Part shown: positions 42,002 to 50,538 of the stretch, piece after piece
Layout: every line of letters starts with the position of its first letter
How positions within the stretch are numbered: position 1 is the stretch's first letter
Origin: Bacteroidales bacterium
GTDB lineage: Bacteria; Bacteroidota; Bacteroidia; Bacteroidales; UBA1402
Reading direction: 5' to 3'
Assembly (NCBI GenBank): GCA_017446025.1
Contig: JAFSRR010000020.1
Location: 1 to 60,204 of the forward strand
Length of the DNA stretch: 60,204 bases
Made by a program: the position numbers and the translations under genes
Notes under the pieces: generated by a model
Database searches by the model: none
Told to the model about the DNA's origin: nothing
The model's input: only the letters and a program-made list of their open reading frames with translations

Positions 42002-45000
42002 ATGAAAAAAACAGCTATCTTCCTCATATTGTCCGCCCTGCTGGTCTCAGTCCCTTCCCTGGAGGCCGCCCAGCGCGCCCGCTACAACTTCAATCCCGAC
42101 TGGCTGCTCCTTGTGGGCGACGACAGCCTGGCCTCGGCCGTCAAGTACGACGACAAGGCCTGGAAAACGGTCTGCCTGCCCTCGGCCTTCAACGAAGACG
42201 AAGCCTTTGCCGTGCCCATCCAACAGCACACGGGGCGCGTGGTCTGGTATCGCAAGCATTTCAAGTTGCCGGCCAAACACAAAGGACAGAAGATATTCAT
42301 CGAATTTGAAGGCGCCCGTCAGGCAGCCGAGGTCTGGGTCAACGGCCAGCGCGTCGGCCTGCACGAAGACGGGGTGATGGCCTTCGGCTACGACCTGACC
42401 GACCTGGTCGTGACCGGCGGCAAGGACAATGTCATTGCCGTGCGCATCGACAACAGCTGGGACTACCGCGAACGCGACACCGGCACACCCTGGCAATGGA
42501 ACGACCGCAATTTCAACGCCAACTACGGCGGCCTGACCAAGAATGTCATCCTGCACTGCACCGACCGGCTGTACCAGACCCTGCCGCTCTACAACAACCT
42601 GGGCACCACGGGCGTGTATGTCTATGCCGATGACATCGACATCCGCGACAAGACGGCCACACTTCATGTGGAGTCGGAGGTCCGCAACGAATACGACAAA
42701 CCCCGCACCTTCTATCTCAACGTGGTGGTCCGCGACAACGACAACAACATGGTGCGCGAGTTCCATTCGGGCGAGGTGACGCTCCAACCCGGCGAGACAA
42801 CCACAGTGACGGCGTCGGCCCCCTTGAGAGGGCTGAGATTCTGGAGTTGGGGCTACGGCTACCTGTATCACATCTCCACCTCCATTGTGGCGGGCAAGAC
42901 GGCCGAAGACATTGTGGTGACGACCACCGGTTTTCGCAAGACGGAATTCCGCAACGGCATGTTCTATCTCAACGACCGGGCCTTGCAGTTGAAAGGCTAT
43001 GCCCAGCGCACCAGCAACGAATGGCCGGGCGTAGGCATGTCGGTGGCCCCCTGGCTGAGCGACTACAGCAACGGCCTGATGGAAAGGGGCAATGCCAACC
43101 TGGTACGCTGGATGCACGTCACTCCCTGGAAACAGGACATCGAGTCGTGCGACCGCGTGGGACTGATCCAGGCCATGCCGGCGGGTGATTCCGAAAAAGA
43201 TGTCGAAGGCCGGCAGTGGGAGCAGCGACTTGAATTAATGCGCGACGCCATCGTCTATAACCGCAACAATCCCAGCATCATCTTCTATGAATGCGGCAAC
43301 AAGGGCATCAGCGAGCAGCACATGACCGAAATGAAGGCCCTTCGCGACTACTACGACCCGCACGGCGGGCGGGCCATCGGCGCACGCGAAATGCTCGACA
43401 GCCAGGTGGCCGAGTATGGCGGCGAGATGCTCTACATCAACAAAAGCGCCGGCAAGCCCGTCTTCGCCCACGAATACAACCGCAACGAAGGCGTCAGGAA
43501 ATACTGGGACGACTATTCCCATCCCTTCCACAAGGACGGCCAGGGCCCGCTCTACCGGGGTCAGGACGCCTCCGACTACAACATGAACATGGATTCCTAT
43601 GTCGTGGAGACCGTCCGCCGCTGGTACGACTACTGGGAATGCCGGCCGGGCACCGGCCGCCGCGTCAGTTCGGGGGCGGTCAACATTGTCTTTTCCGACA
43701 CCAACACCCATTTCAGGGGAGCAGAAAACTTCCGTCGCAGCGGCGAGGTGGATGCCATGCGTATCCCCAAGGATGCCTACTATGCGCATGAAATCATGTG
43801 GGGCGGCTGGGTCAACACCGAAAGCAAATACTACAAAACCCATATCGTCGGCCACTGGAACTATGCCCCGGGGACAGTCAAGGATGTTTATGTGGTGTCC
43901 AACGCCGAACGTGTCGAACTGTTTGTCAACGGCATCAGTCAGGGCTTCGGCGAGCGCAGCTACCAGTTCCTGTTCCGCTTCAAGGATATCAAATTCAGTC
44001 CGGGACGGATCCGGGCAGTGGGCTATGATGCCCGGGGCAAGGAAATCGGAGAAGAGTCTGTCGTTCGTACCACGGCCGAGCCCCAGGCCGTCCGTCTGAG
44101 CCTGCACCAGGGTCCGGGCGGCTTCAAGGCCGATGGTTCCGACATGGTGCTGGTCACGGCCGAAGTCATCGACAAAGACGGACAGCGCTGTCCGCTGGCC
44201 GACAACCAGCTGCACTTCCAGCTGGACGGTCCGGCTGAGTGGCGTGGCGGCATCGCCATTGGCCATGACGACAATTACGTATTGTCGAAAGACCTGCCCG
44301 TCGAAGCCGGTGTCAACCGCGTGCTGCTGCGTGCCACCCGGCAAGCTGGCAAAGTGACGCTGATTGCCACGGCCGACGGTCTCCGTCCCGACACTGTCAG
44401 CTTCAACGCCAAGGCTGTCGATATCAGGAACGGCCTGACCACCTGGTTTCCCAAAGACGAGCTCACTCCCTGGCTGTGGCGGGGTGCCACGCCCAACACA
44501 CCCTCCTTCACCATCGCCCGCGTGCCGGTGTCCATCCGGCGGGCCACGGCCGGCAGCCACCCGGAAGAAGCCGCCAGGAGTTTTGACGACAACGAAAACA
44601 CCGAGTGGCGCAACGACGGCACACAGGCTACGGCCTGGATTGAATACCAACTCTCCCGCCGGGCTCCGCTCAGCGAAATGTGCCTCAAGCTGACCGGCTG
44701 GCGTCACAGTTCCTACCACCTGCGCGTGACGGGCTACTATACCGACGAAGAGCAAAAAGAGCAATCGGTGGTGCTTTGGCAGGGCCGCACACCCCTGAGC
44801 CTGGGCTATGTCACCCTGCCGCTGGCTGCCACTGAGAGCATCGACAGGGTCCGCATAGAGACTGTCGGCGACCAGGATGAGCATACCGCCTCGGTGGTCG
44901 CCCTGGAAGACTACGCCGAGCCCGACCGCATCCGGGCGCCCAAAGGCAACGCTCCCGACGGACAGTTGCGCATTGTCGAAGTGGAGTTTTATACCCAGAC

Positions 45001-45019
45001 ACTGGGCAGTGGACGATAA
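42002..45019 (+). CDS. Glycoside hydrolase family 2-like protein, DUF4982 and discoidin-like domains
   Basis: A 1005-residue exported protein with signal peptide MKKTAIFLILSALLVSVPSLEAA. It has a GH2 sugar-binding domain (about 30-185: EVWVNGQRVGLHEDG), an immunoglobulin-like domain (about 205-310), and a TIM barrel (about 315-670). A DUF4982-type region follows (about 690-760), then a further beta domain (about 775-860), and an F5/8 discoidin-like domain (about 880-1000, SFDDNENTEWRNDG). The usual acid/base motif GNE reads GNK (residue 434) in NPSIIFYECGNKGIS, so Glu430 may act instead or the protein may be inactive. The likely nucleophile is Glu491 in AHEYN. Substrate is unknown. It lies 26 bases before the macroglobulin gene. 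Confidence 0.88.
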   Translation: MKKTAIFLILSALLVSVPSLEAAQRARYNFNPDWLLLVGDDSLASAVKYDDKAWKTVCLPSAFNEDEAFAVPIQQHTGRVVWYRKHFKLPAKHKGQKIFIEFEGARQAAEVWVNGQRVGLHEDGVMAFGYDLTDLVVTGGKDNVIAVRIDNSWDYRERDTGTPWQWNDRNFNANYGGLTKNVILHCTDRLYQTLPLYNNLGTTGVYVYADDIDIRDKTATLHVESEVRNEYDKPRTFYLNVVVRDNDNNMVREFHSGEVTLQPGETTTVTASAPLRGLRFWSWGYGYLYHISTSIVAGKTAEDIVVTTTGFRKTEFRNGMFYLNDRALQLKGYAQRTSNEWPGVGMSVAPWLSDYSNGLMERGNANLVRWMHVTPWKQDIESCDRVGLIQAMPAGDSEKDVEGRQWEQRLELMRDAIVYNRNNPSIIFYECGNKGISEQHMTEMKALRDYYDPHGGRAIGAREMLDSQVAEYGGEMLYINKSAGKPVFAHEYNRNEGVRKYWDDYSHPFHKDGQGPLYRGQDASDYNMNMDSYVVETVRRWYDYWECRPGTGRRVSSGAVNIVFSDTNTHFRGAENFRRSGEVDAMRIPKDAYYAHEIMWGGWVNTESKYYKTHIVGHWNYAPGTVKDVYVVSNAERVELFVNGISQGFGERSYQFLFRFKDIKFSPGRIRAVGYDARGKEIGEESVVRTTAEPQAVRLSLHQGPGGFKADGSDMVLVTAEVIDKDGQRCPLADNQLHFQLDGPAEWRGGIAIGHDDNYVLSKDLPVEAGVNRVLLRATRQAGKVTLIATADGLRPDTVSFNAKAVDIRNGLTTWFPKDELTPWLWRGATPNTPSFTIARVPVSIRRATAGSHPEEAARSFDDNENTEWRNDGTQATAWIEYQLSRRAPLSEMCLKLTGWRHSSYHLRVTGYYTDEEQKEQSVVLWQGRTPLSLGYVTLPLAATESIDRVRIETVGDQDEHTASVVALEDYAEPDRIRAPKGNAPDGQLRIVEVEFYTQTLGSGR

Positions 45020-45045
45020 TTCAAAGATATTAAATGCATACAGCT

Positions 45046-48000
45046 ATGAAGATTACACGTTTTTATCTGTTGATCAGCCTGACCTGTCTCCTGGCCTGGG
45101 GTTGCCAGGGCAAGAAGTCCGACAAGGCGGCCCCCGTACAGGACACCGCCATTTTCCAAGAGTATGTCTCGGGCTACACCTCCGGCCTGATACACCGGTC
45201 CGACCCCATCATCATCAAGTTTTCCCGGGACATGGTCTCCCAGGAGCAAGTGGATAAAGCGCTGAGTGCCCAGGCGGCCGGCTTGAAGTTCCAGCCCGCC
45301 ATTGCCGGCGAGGCCCGTTGGACCAATCGCAGCACCTTGGTTTTCACGCCTAAGGAACTGCTCGACTGGGACACCCGCTACGAAGCCACTTTCCGCTTGT
45401 CGCAATGTCAACAGGTGCCTGCCTCGCTGGCCGAGTTGCATTTTTCGTTCTTGACCGACAAAAAGGCCCTCCGGCTGCAAGAACCCGTCCTGGAAACTGT
45501 GGCAACCGGCAAATACCGCATTTCGGGCCGCATCGAGACCTCCGACCTCATCGAGGCCAAGGACATCGAATCGGTGCTGGTTGCCAAACATGCCAAGAAA
45601 ACGCTCAAACTCCAATGGGAACACCCGGCCTCGAGTCTTCAGCATCTGTTCACCATCGAAGGCATAGAACCGGCCCCCGCCTCCTCGGTTGTGGAAATCA
45701 CGCTTGAAAGCGATAAAATCGGCATCCCGGGCAAAACAGCCTATCAGATCACCGTTCCCGGCAGCGATAGTTTCGAACTCATCTCGGCAGTTGTCTCCGG
45801 TCGGGACGACCAACTCGTCACACTGCGCTTTTCCAACCCTGTCAGGGCCGCCGATTCCCGGGGCCTGTTTTCGCTTGACGGCGCCAGTTTCAAGACGATG
45901 TTTGAGGGGCCCGTCGTCAAGATATATCCTCTCGAGCATATTTACGGAGAGTGTGAACTGTGGATTTCCGACGATTTGGAAAGCACCAAGGGCCAGAAAC
46001 TCGGCAAGGCCTACCGGCAGACCCTGTCGTTCGGCTCCACGCCACCAGCTGTCAAGATGAGCGGCAAGGAGACCATCATTCCCGAAAGCGGGCCGCTGTA
46101 CATTCCCTTCGAAGCCGTGGCCCTGAAAGCCGTCGACGTGCGCATCACACAAGTCTTCAACAACAACATCCACCAGTTCCTGCAAGACAACGAGTTGAAT
46201 GAGACCTACAGCTATTACCTGAGAAAAGTGGGTCGCGTCATCAAGCGGGCCAAGGTCAGCCTCGAAGACCAGGGTGCCCGCAACCTGCAGGACTGGAACA
46301 CCTTCAAACTCGACCTGGGCTCGCTCATTGAGGTGGAACCCGGCGCACTCTACAATGTCGAGATCGGCTTCCGCAAGGAATACTCCTTGTTTGCCGACTG
46401 CAGTCCGGAAGACGAAAAACACATGGACGGCATCCTGCTGCCCATCGAAGAGGAAGACCTCTACCCGGGCTATTCCTACGACATGGCCTACTACAAACTC
46501 GACTACGACTGGCGCAAGCGCAACAATCCCTGTTCATACGCCTACTACGCCTCCTGGAAGTTTGCCAACCGCAATGTGATGAGTTCCCATCTGGGCATCA
46601 TCGCCAAGGCAGACCAGGGCGGCAAGACCTATGTCTATGTCACCAACCTGCTCACGGCCAAACCGGAGAGCGGCGTCCAAGTCGATCTTTACGACTTCCA
46701 GAACCAGCCGGTCGGCCAGGGCAGCACCGACCAAAACGGCATGTTCTCGGTCAAATGCAGCCAGACGCCCTTCCTTCTGATCGCCCAAAAAGGTGTCCAG
46801 AAAGGATTCTTGAAACTGGACAACGGCACCGCCTTATCGTACAGTAATTTCGACATCGCCGGCAAACAGCAGCAGAAAGGCGTCAAGGGATTTCTCTATG
46901 CCGAGCGCAGTGTCTGGCGCCCGGGCGACAGCATCTACCTGAATTTCGTGCTGGAAGACAAGCTGAAATCCTTGCCCGAAGGCTGTCCCATGGTCATGGA
47001 AGTGCACAACCCGCAAGGGCAGCTGGTCAAAAAGCTGACAGCGCGGAAAACCCAATGCAGCATCTATCCCTACTGGTTCAAGACCGAAGCCGACGACCCC
47101 ACCGGCAATTGGCAGGCCGTCGTCAAGATAGGCAACCTGGAATTCCGCCGCTCGCTCAGCGTGGAAACCATCAAGCCCAACCGGCTGAAAATCGAGCTCA
47201 ACCTCTCCGACAGCATGCTGCATTCCGGGCTGGGCACACCGGCCTCCCTGCAAGCCAAATGGCTCACCGGCGCACCGGCCTCCGGGGCTCAGGCCGACAT
47301 CACGGCTACGCTCCGGCCGATGAAAACCAGTTTCAAGACTTATCCGCAATATGATTTCTCCCGACCCTGGACGGAGGAATACACCACCGACGGCTTCCGG
47401 CTTTTCGAAGGCACGCTCGACAGCGAGGGCAAAGCCTCCTTTGATGTCCAGCTGACGCACAATGAGGAAGCCGGCGGGCTGCTCCGCGTGGAAATGACGA
47501 CCAAAGTGGCCGAAAGCGGCGGTTTCAGCACCACGGTGCAGCATTGCGTCTTCTCTCCCTACCGTCACTATGCCGGCCTGCTGGTCAATTACGACTACAA
47601 ACCCTGGAACAAGCTCAACAGTGAAGCATCGCACGATATCAAGATCGTCACGGTCGATGAAAACGGCGTAGGGACCGATATGGACAACATCCAGGTAAGT
47701 CTCTACGACCTGGACTACCACTGGTGGTACCAGAGCGACCGGCTCAATCTGGCCTCCTATGCCGGCAAGACCTACCACAAGCCGGTACTGAGCCAGACCT
47801 TGCAATCGCGCTCCGGCGGCCAGGCCACCTTCACCCTGCCCGCCCAGGAAGACCGCTACGGCAGCCATCTGCTGCTGGTCCACCTGCCCGACGGACACAC
47901 CGCCGGACAAGTCTTCTACCTGGGCCAGGCCTGGGGCGATGAAAACGCTCAGAGCGATGCCCAGATGCTGGCCCTGATGACCGACAAGAAGAGCTACCAG

Positions 48001-50532
48001 ACCGGAGAGGAAGCCTGCCTGCAGTTTCCTGCCTCCGACCAGAGCCTGGCCCTTGTCACCCTGGAAAACAGCCAGGGCGTGCTCAAACAGGAGTTTATCC
48101 GGCCAAGCGGCAACATGGCCGAATACCGTTTCCGCGTGACGGGTGACATGGCTCCCAACATCTATGCCTGCGTACATCTGCTCCAGCCGCATGCCCAGAC
48201 CGTCAACGACCGGCCCATCCGCCTTTACGGCGTCACCCCCATCCTGGTCGAAGACAAGACCACCCATCTCAATCCGGTGCTCACCGCGCCCAAGGAGGTG
48301 CGTCCCCGACAGACATTCAGCATCAAGGTCAAAGAGCAGGGCAAGCGGCCGATGGATTACAGCCTGGCCATTGTCGATGAAGGGCTGTTGAACCTGACCC
48401 GCTTTCGCACCCCCGATCCCTGGGACCACTTCTATGCCCGCGAAGCCCTGGGCACCAAGACCTACGATCTGTACAAAGACGTGGCCGGCGCGTTTGGCAG
48501 CCGCCTGGAGAGCATGTTCTCGGTGGGCGGTTCGGACGAGAGTATCGATGCCGCACAGAAGAAGGCCGAACGGTTCAAAGCCGTGGTCAAAGTGTTGGGT
48601 CCCTTCCACCTGGACGGCGGTCGTGAAGCCGTCCACAAAATCACCCTGCCCGACTACCTCGGACAGGTACGCGTCATGGCCGTTGCCGCCGACAACGGCC
48701 GTTACGGCTGCGCCCAGCAGGAAGTGTCCGTACGTGAGCCGCTGATGGTATTCTCCACCCTGCCGCGCACACTCAGCCTTGAAGAAAAAGTGAGCCTGCC
48801 CGTCAGTGTCTTTGTCTCCGACAACAGCCTGAAAAAAGTGAAAGTGAGCCTGGAAAGCGTCGACCTGATGCGTGTCGTCGGCAAGAAGGACACCACCATC
48901 GATGTCAATGGAAACGGCGAATACGATCTCGATTTCACGTTGCAGACGGGCAGCCGCACCGGCGTGGCCCAGATCAGGGTGACTGCCGCCGCCGGCAAGG
49001 AGAAGAGCAGCCACTTGACCCAGCTGGATATCCGGCAACCCAACACCCCCGTTTTCGAGAGCCGCTTCAAGATGCTCAAGGGCGGAGAGAGTTGGCAACA
49101 GAGCCTGCCCGCGTTGGGCGTCGAAGGGAGCAATACAGCCAGTATCACCCTGTCTCCGCTGCCCCCGCTCAACTTGTCGCGTTTCACGGAAGAATTGGCA
49201 CAATATGGTCATCGCTCGGCCGAAGGATGTATTTCGTCGGCCTTCCCGCTGCTGTATGTACCCATGTTCTCGGAGATGAGCCAGGATGAGCAAAGCCGCA
49301 TCAGCCATCAGATCAGTGAGTCGATCCAGCGCCTGAGCCATTTCCAGACGGCCGACCAGGGCTTTGCCTACTGGCCCGGCTACCATGCTTCGGGCGAGTG
49401 GCTCAGCGCCTATGCCGCCCACTTCCTCATCGAAGCCGAGAAGGCTGGTTATTCAGTACCGTCGGCATTGAAAAACGGTTGCATCAACTACCTGCGCAAC
49501 AAGACCAATGCCTATCGGACACAAACCTCCTACCGGGACAACTACCTGCAGTGCCACCGGCTCTATATCCTGGCGCTGGCCGGCCAGGCCAACATCACGG
49601 CCATGAACCGGCTGCGCAGTGCCTCCTACCTGAACAACCAGAGCAAATACCTGCTGGCCGCCGCCTATCTGCTGGCCGGCATGAAAGACTCCGGCCTGCA
49701 GCTCATCGACCTGCGCAACCAGAAGACCGACGCCAACATGGGAGCCTTCGAGGCCGACGATTTCTGTCAGGAAAGCCTCATGCTGGAGTGCATGACTCAG
49801 ATGGGAGAAACCGAAAGCGCCTATTCCCTGGCCATGAAACTGTCGCAAAAGCTCTCGACCGAGGAGTGGTGCTCCATGCAGGGACTGTCGATGAGTTTGG
49901 CAGCACTGGCCGATTTCTGTCAAAAGACCGGTGCCGGCAAAGAAATGGAATACAGTCTGAGCCAGGGCAGCCATAAAGCCGAGACGGTCCACAGCAACCG
50001 CCAGACGGTACAAGCATTGGCATTCAACGACAACCAGGCTTCCTTCAACCTGACCAACCAGGGCAGTGCCACCCTCTTTGCCATCGTCACCAACCAGGGG
50101 ACTCCGGCCAAGGAAGACCGCAGTGAAAGAGCCAAGGGGCTGAGTCTTAAAATCGCCTACCAGGATATGGAGGGCCGTGCCATCGACATCGACCGCCTCA
50201 AGCAAGGCAACGATTTCTTCGCACTGGTGACGGTACGCAACACCAGCAACGAGAACGCCACCCACCTGGCACTGACCCAACTCTTCCCGGCCGGCTGGGA
50301 GATTGTCCGCGAAAAGGTTGACGACAACAACTTCGACTACCGGGATGTCCGCGACGACCGCATCTATACCTACTTCGATCTCAAGGCCGGCGAAAGCCGC
50401 ACCTTCCAAGTCAAGCTCAATGCCGCCTATTGCGGAGAGTTTGTCATGAGTCCTGTCACCTGCGAGTCGCTCTATCACCGGGATCGTTTCTACGCCCGCA
50501 AAGGCGGACAAAAAGTCCAGGTTGTCAGATAA
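45046..50532 (+). CDS. Alpha-2-macroglobulin family lipoprotein without thioester motif
   Basis: A 1828-residue protein with signal MKITRFYLLISLTCLLAWGC, whose cysteine is the lipobox residue. Macroglobulin beta-sandwich domains fill the N-terminal two thirds (including VYVTNLLTAKPESGVQVDLY and AERSVWRPGDSIYLNFVLED). The MG10/A2M core has YSLAIVDEGLLNLTRFRTPD and a helical toroid (about 1390-1650). The canonical thioester Cys-x-Glu-Gln reads EGCISSAFPLLY: Cys1395 remains but Glu-Gln is missing. Family members trap proteases in the periplasm next to PbpC. It is six bases upstream of pbpC, the classic pairing. MHTAMKIT four codons earlier is an alternative start. Confidence 0.93.
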   Translation: MKITRFYLLISLTCLLAWGCQGKKSDKAAPVQDTAIFQEYVSGYTSGLIHRSDPIIIKFSRDMVSQEQVDKALSAQAAGLKFQPAIAGEARWTNRSTLVFTPKELLDWDTRYEATFRLSQCQQVPASLAELHFSFLTDKKALRLQEPVLETVATGKYRISGRIETSDLIEAKDIESVLVAKHAKKTLKLQWEHPASSLQHLFTIEGIEPAPASSVVEITLESDKIGIPGKTAYQITVPGSDSFELISAVVSGRDDQLVTLRFSNPVRAADSRGLFSLDGASFKTMFEGPVVKIYPLEHIYGECELWISDDLESTKGQKLGKAYRQTLSFGSTPPAVKMSGKETIIPESGPLYIPFEAVALKAVDVRITQVFNNNIHQFLQDNELNETYSYYLRKVGRVIKRAKVSLEDQGARNLQDWNTFKLDLGSLIEVEPGALYNVEIGFRKEYSLFADCSPEDEKHMDGILLPIEEEDLYPGYSYDMAYYKLDYDWRKRNNPCSYAYYASWKFANRNVMSSHLGIIAKADQGGKTYVYVTNLLTAKPESGVQVDLYDFQNQPVGQGSTDQNGMFSVKCSQTPFLLIAQKGVQKGFLKLDNGTALSYSNFDIAGKQQQKGVKGFLYAERSVWRPGDSIYLNFVLEDKLKSLPEGCPMVMEVHNPQGQLVKKLTARKTQCSIYPYWFKTEADDPTGNWQAVVKIGNLEFRRSLSVETIKPNRLKIELNLSDSMLHSGLGTPASLQAKWLTGAPASGAQADITATLRPMKTSFKTYPQYDFSRPWTEEYTTDGFRLFEGTLDSEGKASFDVQLTHNEEAGGLLRVEMTTKVAESGGFSTTVQHCVFSPYRHYAGLLVNYDYKPWNKLNSEASHDIKIVTVDENGVGTDMDNIQVSLYDLDYHWWYQSDRLNLASYAGKTYHKPVLSQTLQSRSGGQATFTLPAQEDRYGSHLLLVHLPDGHTAGQVFYLGQAWGDENAQSDAQMLALMTDKKSYQTGEEACLQFPASDQSLALVTLENSQGVLKQEFIRPSGNMAEYRFRVTGDMAPNIYACVHLLQPHAQTVNDRPIRLYGVTPILVEDKTTHLNPVLTAPKEVRPRQTFSIKVKEQGKRPMDYSLAIVDEGLLNLTRFRTPDPWDHFYAREALGTKTYDLYKDVAGAFGSRLESMFSVGGSDESIDAAQKKAERFKAVVKVLGPFHLDGGREAVHKITLPDYLGQVRVMAVAADNGRYGCAQQEVSVREPLMVFSTLPRTLSLEEKVSLPVSVFVSDNSLKKVKVSLESVDLMRVVGKKDTTIDVNGNGEYDLDFTLQTGSRTGVAQIRVTAAAGKEKSSHLTQLDIRQPNTPVFESRFKMLKGGESWQQSLPALGVEGSNTASITLSPLPPLNLSRFTEELAQYGHRSAEGCISSAFPLLYVPMFSEMSQDEQSRISHQISESIQRLSHFQTADQGFAYWPGYHASGEWLSAYAAHFLIEAEKAGYSVPSALKNGCINYLRNKTNAYRTQTSYRDNYLQCHRLYILALAGQANITAMNRLRSASYLNNQSKYLLAAAYLLAGMKDSGLQLIDLRNQKTDANMGAFEADDFCQESLMLECMTQMGETESAYSLAMKLSQKLSTEEWCSMQGLSMSLAALADFCQKTGAGKEMEYSLSQGSHKAETVHSNRQTVQALAFNDNQASFNLTNQGSATLFAIVTNQGTPAKEDRSERAKGLSLKIAYQDMEGRAIDIDRLKQGNDFFALVTVRNTSNENATHLALTQLFPAGWEIVREKVDDNNFDYRDVRDDRIYTYFDLKAGESRTFQVKLNAAYCGEFVMSPVTCESLYHRDRFYARKGGQKVQVVR

Positions 50533-50538
50533 ACGGCC

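Noticed and set aside
46834..49422. 862-codon open frame antisense to the macroglobulin gene
   Set aside because: Mirror of a long GC-rich coding sequence with strong family evidence on the plus strand.
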